Shown here: positions 24,305 through 35,330 of the stretch, piece after piece
How positions within the stretch are numbered: position 1 is the stretch's first letter
Layout: every line of letters begins with the position of its first letter
From: Melieria omissa
Lineage: Eukaryota > Arthropoda > Insecta > Diptera > Ulidiidae
Direction: 5' to 3'
Assembly: GCA_963971225.1 (NCBI GenBank)
Contig: OZ020269.1
Span: forward strand, 82,994,450-83,058,449
DNA: 64,000 nt
Translations under genes and position numbers: made by a program
Notes under the pieces: generated by a model
Told to the model about the DNA's origin: nothing
Seen by the model: only the letters and a program-made list of their open reading frames with translations
Database searches by the model: none

Positions 24305-26089
24305 TAGTACATAGGCCACTACACAAGTATTTCATGAGTGGCATATAATAAAATAAATTTTTTTTTAAATTTTAAATGAATTTTTTGAGCAAATAGTAAC
24401 TTCTAACTTCTTTTTAAGGACCTTCGTTTTTCTAAGTTGTAGTAACTTGTTGTTGTACAAAGTTTAAAATCAAAAGACCCATTAATCTTTAATTCATTTT
24501 TGACCCTTCTAACTCTAAATATGGAAAGTGTTTTCGTAGTGGATATCTGTTTCGTAAAATAAATCAGCGAAGAATATTTCATGCTTGTAATTCAAGCAGT
24601 TTGAGTTCGGCAATGATGAACTGGTAGTCAGTCACTCAACATAAACAACTACTTGTGTTATAACCTAATCTAGATGTGCCCACCGTACTGTGGATTATAC
24701 ACACACATTTCAAGGATTAGAATTAGCAAATTTAAAACTCCGTTCACACAACTCCAGTTACGGTCGACATATCTGGGTGTAATTAAATTTAAACTTACTA
24801 CCTAAACTCTGTTTATACTATTTTTTATATAATATTTTGCTTTGAACTTAAAGGCTGAATTCGTTATGTTAAATTATAAATTTTATTTCAATGTTTCAAA
24901 GAAAACATTTCGGTAGTCAGACTGAACTCTTTGTGGAAGTTGTGGATGTTTTTTTTATGTGTTTTTTTTTATTGTGAACTATTTTGCATGATTGCAAGAA
25001 CAATTTTACATTTAGTAATTAAAATGTAGAGTTTACAAAGAACATTAAAATAACATAAAAACTAATAAAACATACACGGAAAGTTAACCATTTCCGAAGC
25101 GAATTTTATATAGAATATTTTTTACTATTAGTGAAGTGACTTCCTCGCCCAACCACCCACGTTCCCATCCGATTGGCTACGTTTTTGATTTCTGTGAATT
25201 TTGCCCAATGAAAAATTCGACAATTTATGCAAAAAGTCTAAATAAAAGTTGTCAAGACATGCACAAGAAGAAGGAAGACATCAAATTGACAAACACTTCC
25301 GGCAGCTTTATAGCTTACACATACATACATACTTACATGCATGCATACATACTTATGTGTATAAGTGTGTATGTATGCGGCTGTGAGTAATTGGCAGCAG
25401 CGGCAGCTAACAGCGCTGCTTACCAGGAATGCTGCTTGGAATGTGGCAACACACACAAACACAGACACACACACATGTAAAAGTCTGGTGAAAAAACTGC
25501 ACTCATGGCCAAATGCAACTCTGTGGCGCACACACGCTCAGGCTTGTGTTACTCATGCTCAGAAATTATGAAGCAAAAAAATTATATAAAATTTAAACAG
25601 CATTTAACTTTTGTTTGTGTTGCTGTTTTTTTATATATAAATTTGTTTGCAATATTTTGATTACGATTTCTGTTTTCAGCGCACACAAACGCACACACAC
25701 ACACACACAGGCAAACTCGCGCCACTCGCTGTTGCTGTGCCATCAATAGCGGTTTGCTGTTTGTTGTTGTTATTTGTGTTTGGTTGCATTCTTGTCAAGC
25801 GCATTTGTTTTTTTAAGCTGTCGTAGTTGTTGTGATTTTGTTTATCTGTCAATGACACTTGGCGTAAAACATAACAAAACAGCAGCAAAATTTTACTGCA
25901 TCCCACACATCCAGCACACAAAAAACACCCACACATGCACACATACAGACATAAGCGCTCAGCTGTCAAAAATGAAAAGACGATCATAACAATCATTATA
26001 ATCATTATAATGATAACAACAACAAACATGAGAAAAAATCCACTGATAGTATAACAGCAAGAGGCGCCCCACAGTATGCAAAGAAAAAT
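24305..26089. other. intronic sequence, microsatellites only
   Basis: CATACATA/CATGCATA tracts at about 25318-25345, ACACAC runs at 25448-25475 and 25690-25710, and CATTATAATCATTATAATG at about 25990-26010. Short open frames here are microsatellite translations. Confidence 0.5.
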
Positions 26090-27000
26090 TTTATTGTATA
26101 CGAATTTTGTTGAGATGAGTTTTGTAAAAATATTTTTTTTTTTAAACCTTAAATTTTAAAACACATATGTTTTTTTATAAAGTTTGGTGAGTTCAAAAAT
26201 TCTTTGCCATAGTTGGTTTGCTAATTTTAGGTGAGTTAAAATAAATAATTTTTCATAGCTTTTTTTCTGTTCTTTTTTTTAATTTTCACTAAATTCTAGA
26301 AATATTTTTGAGATATTAGATATTAGAGTTCAAAAATTCTTGAAAATAGTCAGTTTATTAATTTTGGATGAGTTAAAAATAATAATAATAATTTATTTTT
26401 ATTTTATTTAATCATTTTTTAATTTTTTTTATTTAATTTATTTAATTTTCAAGAAATTTATGAAAATTTAACAAAAGTTGTAATTTATTAATTTCAATTG
26501 TTTTGTAATTAGTTTCATTTGATGGTGGAATTATTTTTAATTTTTACTTAATTGAAAAAAATCATTTTTTGATTTAATGTTCAATTCAAGTTAAAGATTC
26601 AGTTATAATTTTTTTTGGTTCCTTTTCTATTGTAAAATACTAATTGTTACATAAATATAGAGTTTAGTTCTTAAAACAAAAACAGAATAAAAATAAAATT
26701 AAAACAGAATTAACTATTGAAATTAAGTTGCTATTTTTATAGATAATTTAATTATAACTAAGTTAAATAATAATAAGTTATGAATAATAATGATTCATTA
26801 TATGATACTTTTCAAAATATTCATATTCTGAAAACCTTTGCATGATTTTTTTTTGTTTTTTTTAATATACAGTGAATTCGTGATAATATGAAACTAAAAC
26901 CAGAAGAATACGAATAGCACGAAACAATTAAAAAAATCATAAATTAGCTACTATTATTATTACTATTATTTCTTGCTGCATTTTTTTTTTAATTTTTTTT
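26090..27000. repeat. AT-rich, T-biased low-complexity block
   Basis: T-dominated on the + strand. Two weakly related units (GTTCAAAAATTCTT, then AGTTGGTTTGCTAATTTTAG or AGTCAGTTTATTAATTTTGG, then TGAGTTAAA) start at about 26192 and 26329. Near 26872 CAGTGAATTCGTGATAATAT resembles a pogo-like end, but no partner was found. Confidence 0.45.
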
Positions 27001-27189
27001 AGAGCTGATTAACTGCGAGACGTAGCAACCTCACGAGACACCTTAACTTTGCTGAGGAAGTTAACTGTTGACTAAGCTTAGAAGAATTTTGGAGAGTGAT
27101 ATGTGTAGACTTGCAAATCCATTCGCCAAAAAGATGACCCATTTGGTATTAGTCAGAGGGACTCATTATGTGGTGTGCTTTGTGTAATC

Positions 27190-27487
27190 TGTCAGTGATG
27201 TAATAGGAGATGATTTTAGCCAGAAATGACGCTTCAAGAAGAAAATGCGCTTCATCTTCTACTTATGCGTTTATTCTGCGTTATCCAGAAGAAGAAGGAA
27301 TCGCCTCGCCTCGATCGTCTTCAACCATCTAGAGGATCTAGCCGATAAGATTCTCAGTCTACTAGGGTTCGTGAAGAACTTAAACCAAACTTAATGAGTG
27401 CGCAATTTTATGCTCCATTGTTTCTTGTATCACAATAGGTCTTTGTGGCCTAAATGGGCTTCGCCAACTCCTCCTTATCTAACCAGA
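27190..27487 (+). pseudogene. non-LTR retrotransposon 3' end (Jockey/R1-like), decayed
   Basis: One frame from about 27208, with an internal TGA, reads VYSALSRRRRNRLASIVFNH and LEDLADKILSLLGFVKNL, ending NQT-stop at about 27392. This matches the usual C-terminus of Jockey/R1-like polyproteins (CxAL..RR..LG...F..L.DL....LL.FVK). The following 3' sequence (about 27425-27480) contains GTATCACAATAGGTCTTTGT, GGCCTAAATGGGC and TATCTAACC, related to the SINE tail at 23359-23440. 5'-truncated and degenerate. Confidence 0.6.
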
Positions 27488-28119
27488 TAGAGTACAACAT
27501 GCCGCTGAACACCGATTTCTTCAAATACCTTCTTGTGGAAAACATGATAATGGATGATTTTTGTATACAACTAGAAAACTGAAAATTTTAGATAAATGCT
27601 GAATGTTGCAGGTAGAAGAAGTGTTTCTCTGGTTCTAAAAATTAAGAAGAACAATTTAAAAAAAAACTTGTGTTCGTCTTAAGCAAACTGGGCTTCAATG
27701 AGTTGCATTACCCCTAGAAAAATTGTATCATATATTATAATAAAAACTATTTGAGCTCTAATTAATTGTAGTTAATTTACCACATAACTAGAAATATAAA
27801 TTAATTTGCTTACAAAATTCATACCTAGTTTAAAAAATTTTTTTTAACATTTTTCATTTAAATTATTATTTTAAAACTTAACTAAGGCGTTTTATGCGTT
27901 TAAATACATTTGATAATGTTTAATAATTAATCTAAAAAAGATTTAAATGAAATCGTATTTTAAAATTCATTTTAAAGAGATTTAAGAGATTTGTTTATTA
28001 TTAGGGAATAGTTTTCTTCAAATTATTTTACTACTTATAAACTACGAAAAAAATAGTTGTTTAAGCAAAATTAAAAAATCAATAATTTACGTTAACTATA
28101 TATTTTTTAAAATAATACA
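27488..28119. other. AT-rich intronic sequence, nothing recognised
   Basis: No coding frames, repeats or transposon ends are recognised between the LINE remnant and the next MITE. Confidence 0.4.
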
Positions 28120-28121
28120 TA

Positions 28122-28358
28122 CAGTCGTGTGTGGGTATAGTGAACCTCTTATATAGTGAACACCTCGATATAGTGAACACCCAAATTTTGACATCGAGCC
28201 TCTAAATATAGAAACAAATTTTCAAGGAAAAAACAAAAAGTGTATTTTGAGCAAATAAAACGAGTTTTTGAACAAAATGTTGACCTTGATATAGTGAACA
28301 ATCTCAATACAGTGAATAGGCCTTGCAATAATTAGTTCACTATATCCAGACACCACTG
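28122..28358 (+). mobile_element. TA-flanked MITE, pogo/Tc1-mariner type (copy 1)
   Basis: Left end TA-CAGTCGTGTGTGGGTATAGT and reversed right end TA-CAGTGGTGTCTGGATATAGT are imperfect inverted termini bounded by TA (28120-28121, 28359-28360). The word ATAGTGAAC is repeated several times inward from each end. 237 bp, no coding capacity. Copy 2 at 32334-32583 is in the opposite orientation. Confidence 0.85.
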
Positions 28359-28672
28359 TATATCAATTGTAAAAGAAATAACTTACGCAGGTATAATGTT
28401 TTTTGTGTTATTAGATAATATTTTCCAAGTCTAATAAAACTAAATCTAAACAAATAAATGTTAGCAAACAGCTAGTGATTTTTGTTAAAAGTAAAGTCTA
28501 GTGTAGTTACATACATAATATACATATATGCATAAAAATATTTTATATATTTTATCATTAATTTATCACTCCATAAAAAAGTAAATAAATACTAATAAAT
28601 AAACCAAATAATAAAATGTATTCGAATATCTAACAACAAAGTAAAGCATGATGTTGTTATTTATCCGATTAA

Positions 28673-29190
28673 CCCTTTCGATACTTCTTTTTTGGTTTTA
28701 ACTTTAAAAGTCATTCTTTTCCATTTTATTACTGTTTAAGCCTACATTATGAATAATCAAAAGTCATTTTTTAAAATATTGTTCGAAAAAGTGATTTTTG
28801 GGCATCATGAAATATGGCATAGTAAAAAGAAAAAAAAACGTACAGCCTTAGTGAAATATATTTGGGATCTAACTTTTTTTGCAGTTACTAAAGCAATAAA
28901 TACTTACTAGATTACTTACATAAACCTATGAAATAAATTGATTTTTGTAATAGAATAAATAAAAGTACGAAGTGACCTCTTTTTGTAAAATACGCAGTTC
29001 AATAGGACTGCGTACTTTCTGAACCCTTACAAGTTATTTGGTACACTAATCAAAATATTTTTTTCATGATTTGGTATAAAAATCTTCAGAGAAAAATACA
29101 AAAATTGAAAAATATAGTATCCACAAGTTTTTGACCTAAAACAGGCACTGAAAAGAGACTATGCCATATGGCATAGAATAACCGAAAGGG
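28673..29190. mobile_element. piggyBac-like MITE 1
   Basis: TTAA (28669-28672) then CCCTTTCGATAC on the left; ATAACCGAAAGGG then TTAA (29191-29194) on the right. CCC-type inverted ends with a TTAA duplication are diagnostic of the piggyBac superfamily. 518 bp without a transposase frame. The word ATATGGCATAG recurs internally (about 28812 and 29165-29176) and is inverted near the right end. Confidence 0.8.
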
Positions 29191-29194
29191 TTAA

Positions 29195-29810
29195 GACTTG
29201 TACATACAGAAGTTAAGCTTTTAGAAGTTTAGCTTAAAATATGTTAACAACTTATCAACTTACTATCTTAAAACCTCGATTCTAACAAAAAACTAAAAAA
29301 TCAGATTAAGAATTGTTATCATATTTTATTTTATTTAAAAAAAATATTGTTGTTTATTATTTTTTTTTATAATTATAATTGTTTTTTAAATATTATTTAA
29401 TTGTTTTTTACTCATTTATTTTATTTATTATATATTAATGAAAGAAACATTATTATTTCTATTATTGCATCATATTCATACCATTAAATAATTCTCAGTA
29501 AGAAATTAAAATTTCATTACAAAGGCAAATCCCGTTTTTGTCATAATCATTGATTTTCAAAACTTTTGACTCAAAACTTCAAAATATAACTTAGCAAAGT
29601 CATTTAAATTTTAATCAACTCAACACTGCAAAAGAATTCATCGATTGCAGCAATTTCACAATTTCGTTCGTAAACAAATGCACTCTTGAAATAATATAAT
29701 TTCCCCCAATGAAATTCATTTAATCATCACAAAATCGCCATTAGCGAGCAATTTCTACAAAATATTTCAGTCGAGTTGCTGTAACAGTTTGTCAAAAACT
29801 GCCCAAAACT
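29195..29810. other. AT-rich intronic sequence, nothing recognised
   Basis: T-biased low complexity at about 29330-29470. No coding frames or transposon ends. Confidence 0.4.
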
Positions 29811-31300
29811 CCATTGCTCACAGTTTCCGGTTTCCGTTTGGTGCACACGAGCACACGCACACCTACACACACACGCACACGTACAGACAGTTTTAAAATT
29901 TCAAATTCAAAACGTCCAACATATCAGTTCGAGCTGACGGCACGCTCCGTTTCAAAACACTTTTCCAGTTCAATTCCACTTCAGTTGCAATCAGCTAATA
30001 AAAATCGCTTTTATTCGCTGAGATTTTCAATTCGAAAAATGCACTTTTCAATTTAGTTTTTTTTTTCATTAGATTTTTCCACTTTTGACAACTGACAAAC
30101 AGTGCAACGCGTATGCGAGAAAATGCTGCCTCTTGTTGGTCTTCTTCTTGTTCGCTTTTGACTAGTTAAACGTCAACTTCTATTCGACTCGAAACGTCGC
30201 GTTCACGTTGTTCTGTTCTGTGCCGTTTTCTGTTCGGCGTATTGTGTTGTGAATAATTCTTGTTGGTTTTGTTGTTGTTGTAGTTGCAATTGTTTGTTTG
30301 TTGTTGTTGTTGTTATTGAGGCGAGCCAACAGCAAAGCAGCCGTGTTCTGCGTACGTTCTGGCTGTGGTTCTTTTTGCACTGCTGCTGCTATTGAGTGTG
30401 CGATTTGGCAGTGGCAGTCAGTCAGACAGTGTCTCGCCTCGTTGCCGTTCAATGCGCTTTGCACCCGGGTTTGGTCGTGCGCCGTTTGGCTGTCAATTGA
30501 GTACTGGTGGCACGAGCCGGCAACAGTGGCCGCCGCAGCGCCAGCCGAGCCCACAACATCCGTCCGGCCGTCCAGCGAGCAGCCAACAGTCGATGCGGAG
30601 CAGACGAAACGTACCGAGACATGCGAGAAAGTTGCGAAAAGTCACCGATGGAAAAATCGTATGCGAAATGTTAACAGTGCAACAACGCAACAAACAAACA
30701 ACAGCCATATGAAAATTTAGCACAACAACAACAAAAACAACCACAGCAGCAACAGAGCCAAGCAGAAGAGTAGCAGCGACAAAGCCGACTGCAAAGTGCG
30801 ACTGCGATGTGGTCGCCACCTTTCCGACGTATGGCAACAACAGCGCCAGCAACAATAACAGCCAGCAGCTGGCAGCGTCGTGTCGCTGCTATCGTCGTCC
30901 ACAATAGCGTCACAAATCGTAAATCGTCGTCATTTCGCCTTCCCATTGTTGTTGGCTTCTGTCTGTTTGTTTTCATCTGTTTTTTTCTCTTTGCCTTTGC
31001 AAAACGTGACTCTCTCTGCCAATGTTAGCCATAACAGCGGCTGTTAACCGCCCCCCGCCCACCGTTTCGCGCAACCACTCGGAAACTGCTCCATTTCGAC
31101 GCAGCGCCATGTTTTCGTGCAGAAATGTTCAGCGTTTTGGACTCGCCGTCAGTCGCTCGGCGCATGGCGGCATCCATTGGTGCGTTTCGGCCTTCCGCTG
31201 AGTTTTCTCTATCTCCATGCGAGGGGGAGAACGCATGGACGAGTGAGATGATTGCGAGTTTCGTATGCTTGAGATCGACTTACGTACTTTGGCTTAACCC
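29811..31300. promoter_or_regulatory. GC-richer island, candidate promoter/5' UTR or enhancer
   Basis: Base composition rises well above the intron background at about 30150-31260, with many CpG, CAA/CAG and GTT/TGC words typical of fly 5' UTRs. Initiator-like TCAGT words occur at about 29925 and 30416-30424. Open frames on both strands (up to 140 codons) are low-complexity and recognise nothing. Strand and function are unresolved; an alternative mam 5' exon would have to read on the minus strand. Confidence 0.3.
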
Positions 31301-32179
31301 ATAGCAAGTGGCGCTTAAGTGCCAAAGAAAGTCTCTCGTCAAAGCCAAAGAACCGAAGAGGCGGACCTCAAGACGAACGACATGAATACAAATGTGTCTT
31401 ATCGAACCGACTCCGACTACCGACTCTAACTTTTCAAATCCCTAACCACACTTTCTTTGCGGAACCTATGCAATGCTTCCCATTTCCCTTTGTGCGTCCA
31501 ATGCTTTCTTCATTTTGATTTGTTGGAATTAAAAAAAGTTTTGCTAAATTTTCAAAGTGCTTTTCAAAAAATCAATAAACCTACATTTCTTAGATTTATT
31601 TTATGTTAGTGTTCCCCGGGGCTTCGTTCACATCGTTTTCATAATTAATTTATTCAATGAATATTTAAAAACTCTATAAGTGCAAAAGTCCTAAGCAATT
31701 GAGTTAGATTTATTCTGTGTAATGTTTTCATACCAACACCCATCAAATTCCTCTGGTAGAAAGACTCGACTGAGTAACAAACCATCTGTGCGACCCACAC
31801 CTAAAACAGTTTCAATTATGTGAAGGCCGCGCCCACCAAATTTTTCTAATAGAATGGACTCACTAAGTGGTAAATCAAACCCCGTTGAAATATCGAAAAC
31901 CAATATATTTTATTACCCATTTCGAACAAAGTGTAAGGTGGTGTAAAAATTTTAAAAATACTGGTTTAAAAAAACAAAATAGACAGGTGGAATGATCAAC
32001 GTAATATTTTAACACAATGGAGCAATTTTAATTACTACAGTTGATTTGTCAGGTAGGTGTGGTCAATCTTATATATCCTATGTTAACATCAATGAAATAC
32101 GAAATCATTTGATCAATATTCATTTACAGACATGTACTGTACCTTTAGAGACTACATAGAATATATGTAGCCTTTATCT

Positions 32180-32733
32180 CAGTGTTGCCAGATCAGGCAA
32201 CAGAAGATTTGTTTAGGAGAAAGTTAAGGAGATTTATATTTTATGTTTATTAATTTATAAATTTTTTGTTGTTGAGCTGAAGATGAATAGAAAAGGCTGC
32301 ATTACAGAAAATTATATGTAAAAATTATATATACAGTCGTGGCTGGTTATAGTGAACTAATTATTGCAAGGCCTGTTGACAGTATTGAGGTTGTTCACTA
32401 TGTCAAGGTTAACATTTTTGATCAAAAACGCGTTTTATTTGCACAAAAAAAAACTTGTTGTTGTTTGCTCGAAATTGCTTTCAACATTTTTTTCAATACT
32501 TAGACGCTCCATGTTAAAATTTGGGTGTTCACTATATCGAGGTGTTCACTATATAGGGGGTTCACTATACCCAGACACGACTGTATTTTTATTTTTTTTA
32601 TGAGAAGTTTAATTCCATTAAAATGCGCAAATTATAAAAAAAAATTCAGAAGATTTTTTTAACTTTTGGGAGGACATTTCAGTAATTATTGTAAAATTTA
32701 GGAGAAAGTTATTTCAGGTATCTGGCAACACTG
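32180..32733. mobile_element. hAT-type MITE hosting a nested MITE
   Basis: Left CAGTGTTGCCAGAT (from 32180) and reversed right CAGTGTTGCCAGAT (to 32733) are perfect 14-bp inverted ends. The flanks CTTTATCT (32172-32179) and CTTTATAT (32734-32741) form an 8-bp duplication with one mismatch, as expected for hAT. Without the 250-bp nested MITE and its extra TA the element is about 302 bp. A right-end relative is at 42385-42424. Confidence 0.8.
32334..32583 (-). mobile_element. TA-flanked MITE (copy 2), nested in the hAT-type MITE
   Basis: Reversed, this copy begins CAGTCGTGTCTGGGTATAGT and continues AACACCTCGATATAGTGAAC as in copy 1 at 28122-28358. It is bounded by TA at 32332-32333 and 32584-32585. 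250 bp, opposite orientation to copy 1. The short open frame over it is not a gene. Confidence 0.85.
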
Positions 32734-32983
32734 CTTTATATGCCTCACCCTACAAAAGTATACTATAGTTGAGCTTATTTTGTAGTCGTAAGAGGGGGAC
32801 GTGGTCAATCTTATATCGCCTACATACTATTCTCACAGATTAAAAATCGTGTGGTACTTATATCACTTAGACCAGTGGTTTTTGCCCTCAAGAAGCAACG
32901 TCACATTGGTTTCTATATAACAATATACATTATAACAGTTACGGGTTCCGAAAAAAAATGATCACTTCTCTTAGTGCCGTCCA

Positions 32984-33134
32984 CAGTAACACACACAGGA
33001 GGGGTTTTGGGGGTTCACAAACCCTCCCCAAACACAAAAATTGCAAGTTCAAAATATGGTTTCGAATAGTATTCAGCTCAAAAGTTGTACTCAAACCCGC
33101 CTTCAACAAAAATGAAATCCTGTGTGCGCCACTG
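32984..33134. mobile_element. short hAT-like MITE
   Basis: Left CAGTAACACACACAGGAGGG and reversed right CAGTGGCGCACACAGGATTT are related inverted ends 151 bp apart. The flanks GCCGTCCA and GCCATTCG match at 5 of 8 bases, a weak TSD. An internal GGGGTTTTGGGGG and CCCTCCCCAAA pair could fold. Confidence 0.4.
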
Positions 33135-34939
33135 GCCATTCGGATATCTCTTGGAAAACTACCGAACTGGCCTTGAGAAGGAACAAAAAAACCAGAAAAC
33201 ATTTACAACCAAAGGTCACATGGTCGTGGAAAGAAATAATTAGTAGTAGCTTAGTTAAGCTGACTTGATTGTGTTTTCGTTTTATACAGAACCATTCCAA
33301 ATGAACTAATTTCTCTCTCGTGCGCACAGCACGTACCAACAATTATTCTCTTTAAAAAAAGACTCAGTGGGAACTGTGGATCCAAAAAATAATTTTCTAA
33401 TGGTATCTGTACCATATTTCCTCTTTCGCTTTCAGATCAGAATATAATAAGATAGCTCAGTCCAAAATAAGAAGCTTTAGACAGAAATCGTTTCTCAATA
33501 CAAGCAGTTCTGACTCACCAACAATACGATTTCACACTCTTATCATGAGAGAAATATTGCCATAACACAGCTAAGCGTAAAGTTGTACTTTCAGTCTTTG
33601 ATACGTCGGTTCACAATTTCGGACGCAAGTTTTAACATTATATAAGTGCTGTGCTAAGTGACGGGGGGAGGAGGCATACTAGCTCTGGTTTTAAAGCTCT
33701 GAAATAATCGAAACAACACTCAGTCCACCACTTGAAAAAAAATATATTCACTTTGGTATCGAACATATGACATGATGTATCGAACATATGAAATGTATGT
33801 GTTAAAAAATCTTTGCAACACAACCAGTGCAATTTTTTTGTTTAGTGTTGAGCAACTTTAAAGCAATCGAAAGTGCCTTCTGAAAACACAACTCTTCATT
33901 TACCGCCTTCGAATGCAATCTGCCCCCTCTCCACCAAAATGTTGACCGCAACTCTTTTTTCCACTACTATCGAGCGAAGTTCCACACCGAATTTTGAAAA
34001 GTAGACACCCTATACAACGGTTATCTCGGGAAATATCGAGTAAATCATTGAAGTACTCGCATAGTACCGACAGATACTCAGTATCGATAATAACAAACAC
34101 CACTTGACCTGAGGCCCATCTGAAACCCCACCGACACATTCGATCCTGCCGCAGGGAAACCGAAATCTTTGTAAGCATTTCGTAGTAAAGGTTGCCTGCA
34201 GTGTAGGGAGAGCAGGAATCTGACAGCGCTGCTCATCCAGCTCCTTCGCAGCACATTGAGGAGTACCTATGTATGTACTTTCGGCATGTAGAATACATAT
34301 ATGTACAGCGAGCACCCGCTACAGCTGGCAAAACAAACATTGCTATGTACGCGTTAATGTACGTGTTGATGTGCCATTTCCTCGCTTACCCGAAACCCAA
34401 CGCACCGAACTGTGGCCGCACATAGGCCAACCATCCCTCCGACAGCATGCAGAGCGACCGACCGATTCGAGCATTTCTCTACTGGCAGCGCTGGCAGCTA
34501 GAACACACACCGGCCGGGCCGGTCAGTGGCGTTGTGGAAGTCGGGTTACAAAACCATTTCTCGTGACGCTTTTCACTCGGCTGCGACGACAATTTAACGG
34601 CCCGACTCTGGCACAAGCGTCAATGTACGCGCATTGGTTGGTAAGGTGACCAGAGTTGCAGGTTTTCGAAAAAACAATTGCAAGCTTAAAAAATGCTTAT
34701 AATTTCTGGATGATGGATGAGGAACACACTGGAGGTGTGTACTGCGGGAGGCCGTTATGGTTGGTTATGGGTTTTAATAATCAATTAAGTTGGACTAATT
34801 TTAACCTCTTTTTAAGTGTGCGGAATTATAACCTTTTGAGTGTTTGCAAGACTAGGTTTGGAATAGTTTCACATAACTGTCTGTGTGTATAATCTTGCAC
34901 AAAATAAAGCACGTGCTTTTATAACCCTTTGAATCTTTG
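33135..34939. other. intronic sequence, moderate-GC island at 34.3-34.65 kb
   Basis: Open frames at 33900-34178 (minus, 92 codons), 34010-34315 (minus) and 34269-34649 (plus, 126 codons) contain no domain I know. The 34340-34640 part is GC-richer than its surroundings. No paired transposon ends were found. Confidence 0.4.
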
Positions 34940-34949
34940 TGCAGGCATT

Positions 34950-35330
34950 TATTTGACCAGCCAGACCCTTAATTAGTTGTAGCATTTTATGGGATTCTAA
35001 GTCCCAAATTTCTTGGAGGGGCAGCTACTAAGTATTTGAAGAAAACTCTTGCTGCTAAATGACACACACACGAAGAAAACCTCTGGGGCTATTTCCTGTT
35101 CCTCATTGCATTTCCTGCAGACAAGCGTAGAGGCGATTCCCAGTTAGTTGATATAAAATCCGAGTGAACAGGGACCAGTTGAAACTTCGTAAGGATGCAG
35201 AGATCTTTTGTGTTTACTGTGTAACTCTTTTCTCGCTGTCGGGAGGCTCCTCTGTCTGGGACCAAGAACCCTTTTGACTGCCGTTGGCTTTTAGAATTGG
35301 TCGAATGCTTAGCAATGTTCTAATCTTCCG
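34950..35330 (-). pseudogene. non-LTR retrotransposon C-terminal remnant
   Basis: A minus-strand frame reads KRSLHPYEVSTGPCSLGFYI, a stop, then LGIASTLVCRKCNEEQEIAP. This follows the pattern at the C-terminus of Jockey/R1/I-type polyproteins (TGHC.LG.HL..LG......CR.C.EE.ET). The usual downstream Leu-Cys box is decayed. No shared 3' tail like that at 27.4 kb is seen. Confidence 0.5.

Noticed and set aside
26872..26950. pogo-like terminus CAGTGAATTCGTGATAATAT
   Set aside because: No opposite end or TA pair found; left as a note within the AT-rich block.
31691..31903. Minus-strand frame of 70 codons with ordinary complexity
   Set aside because: No match to a family I know, no splice signals or neighbours; too short to claim.
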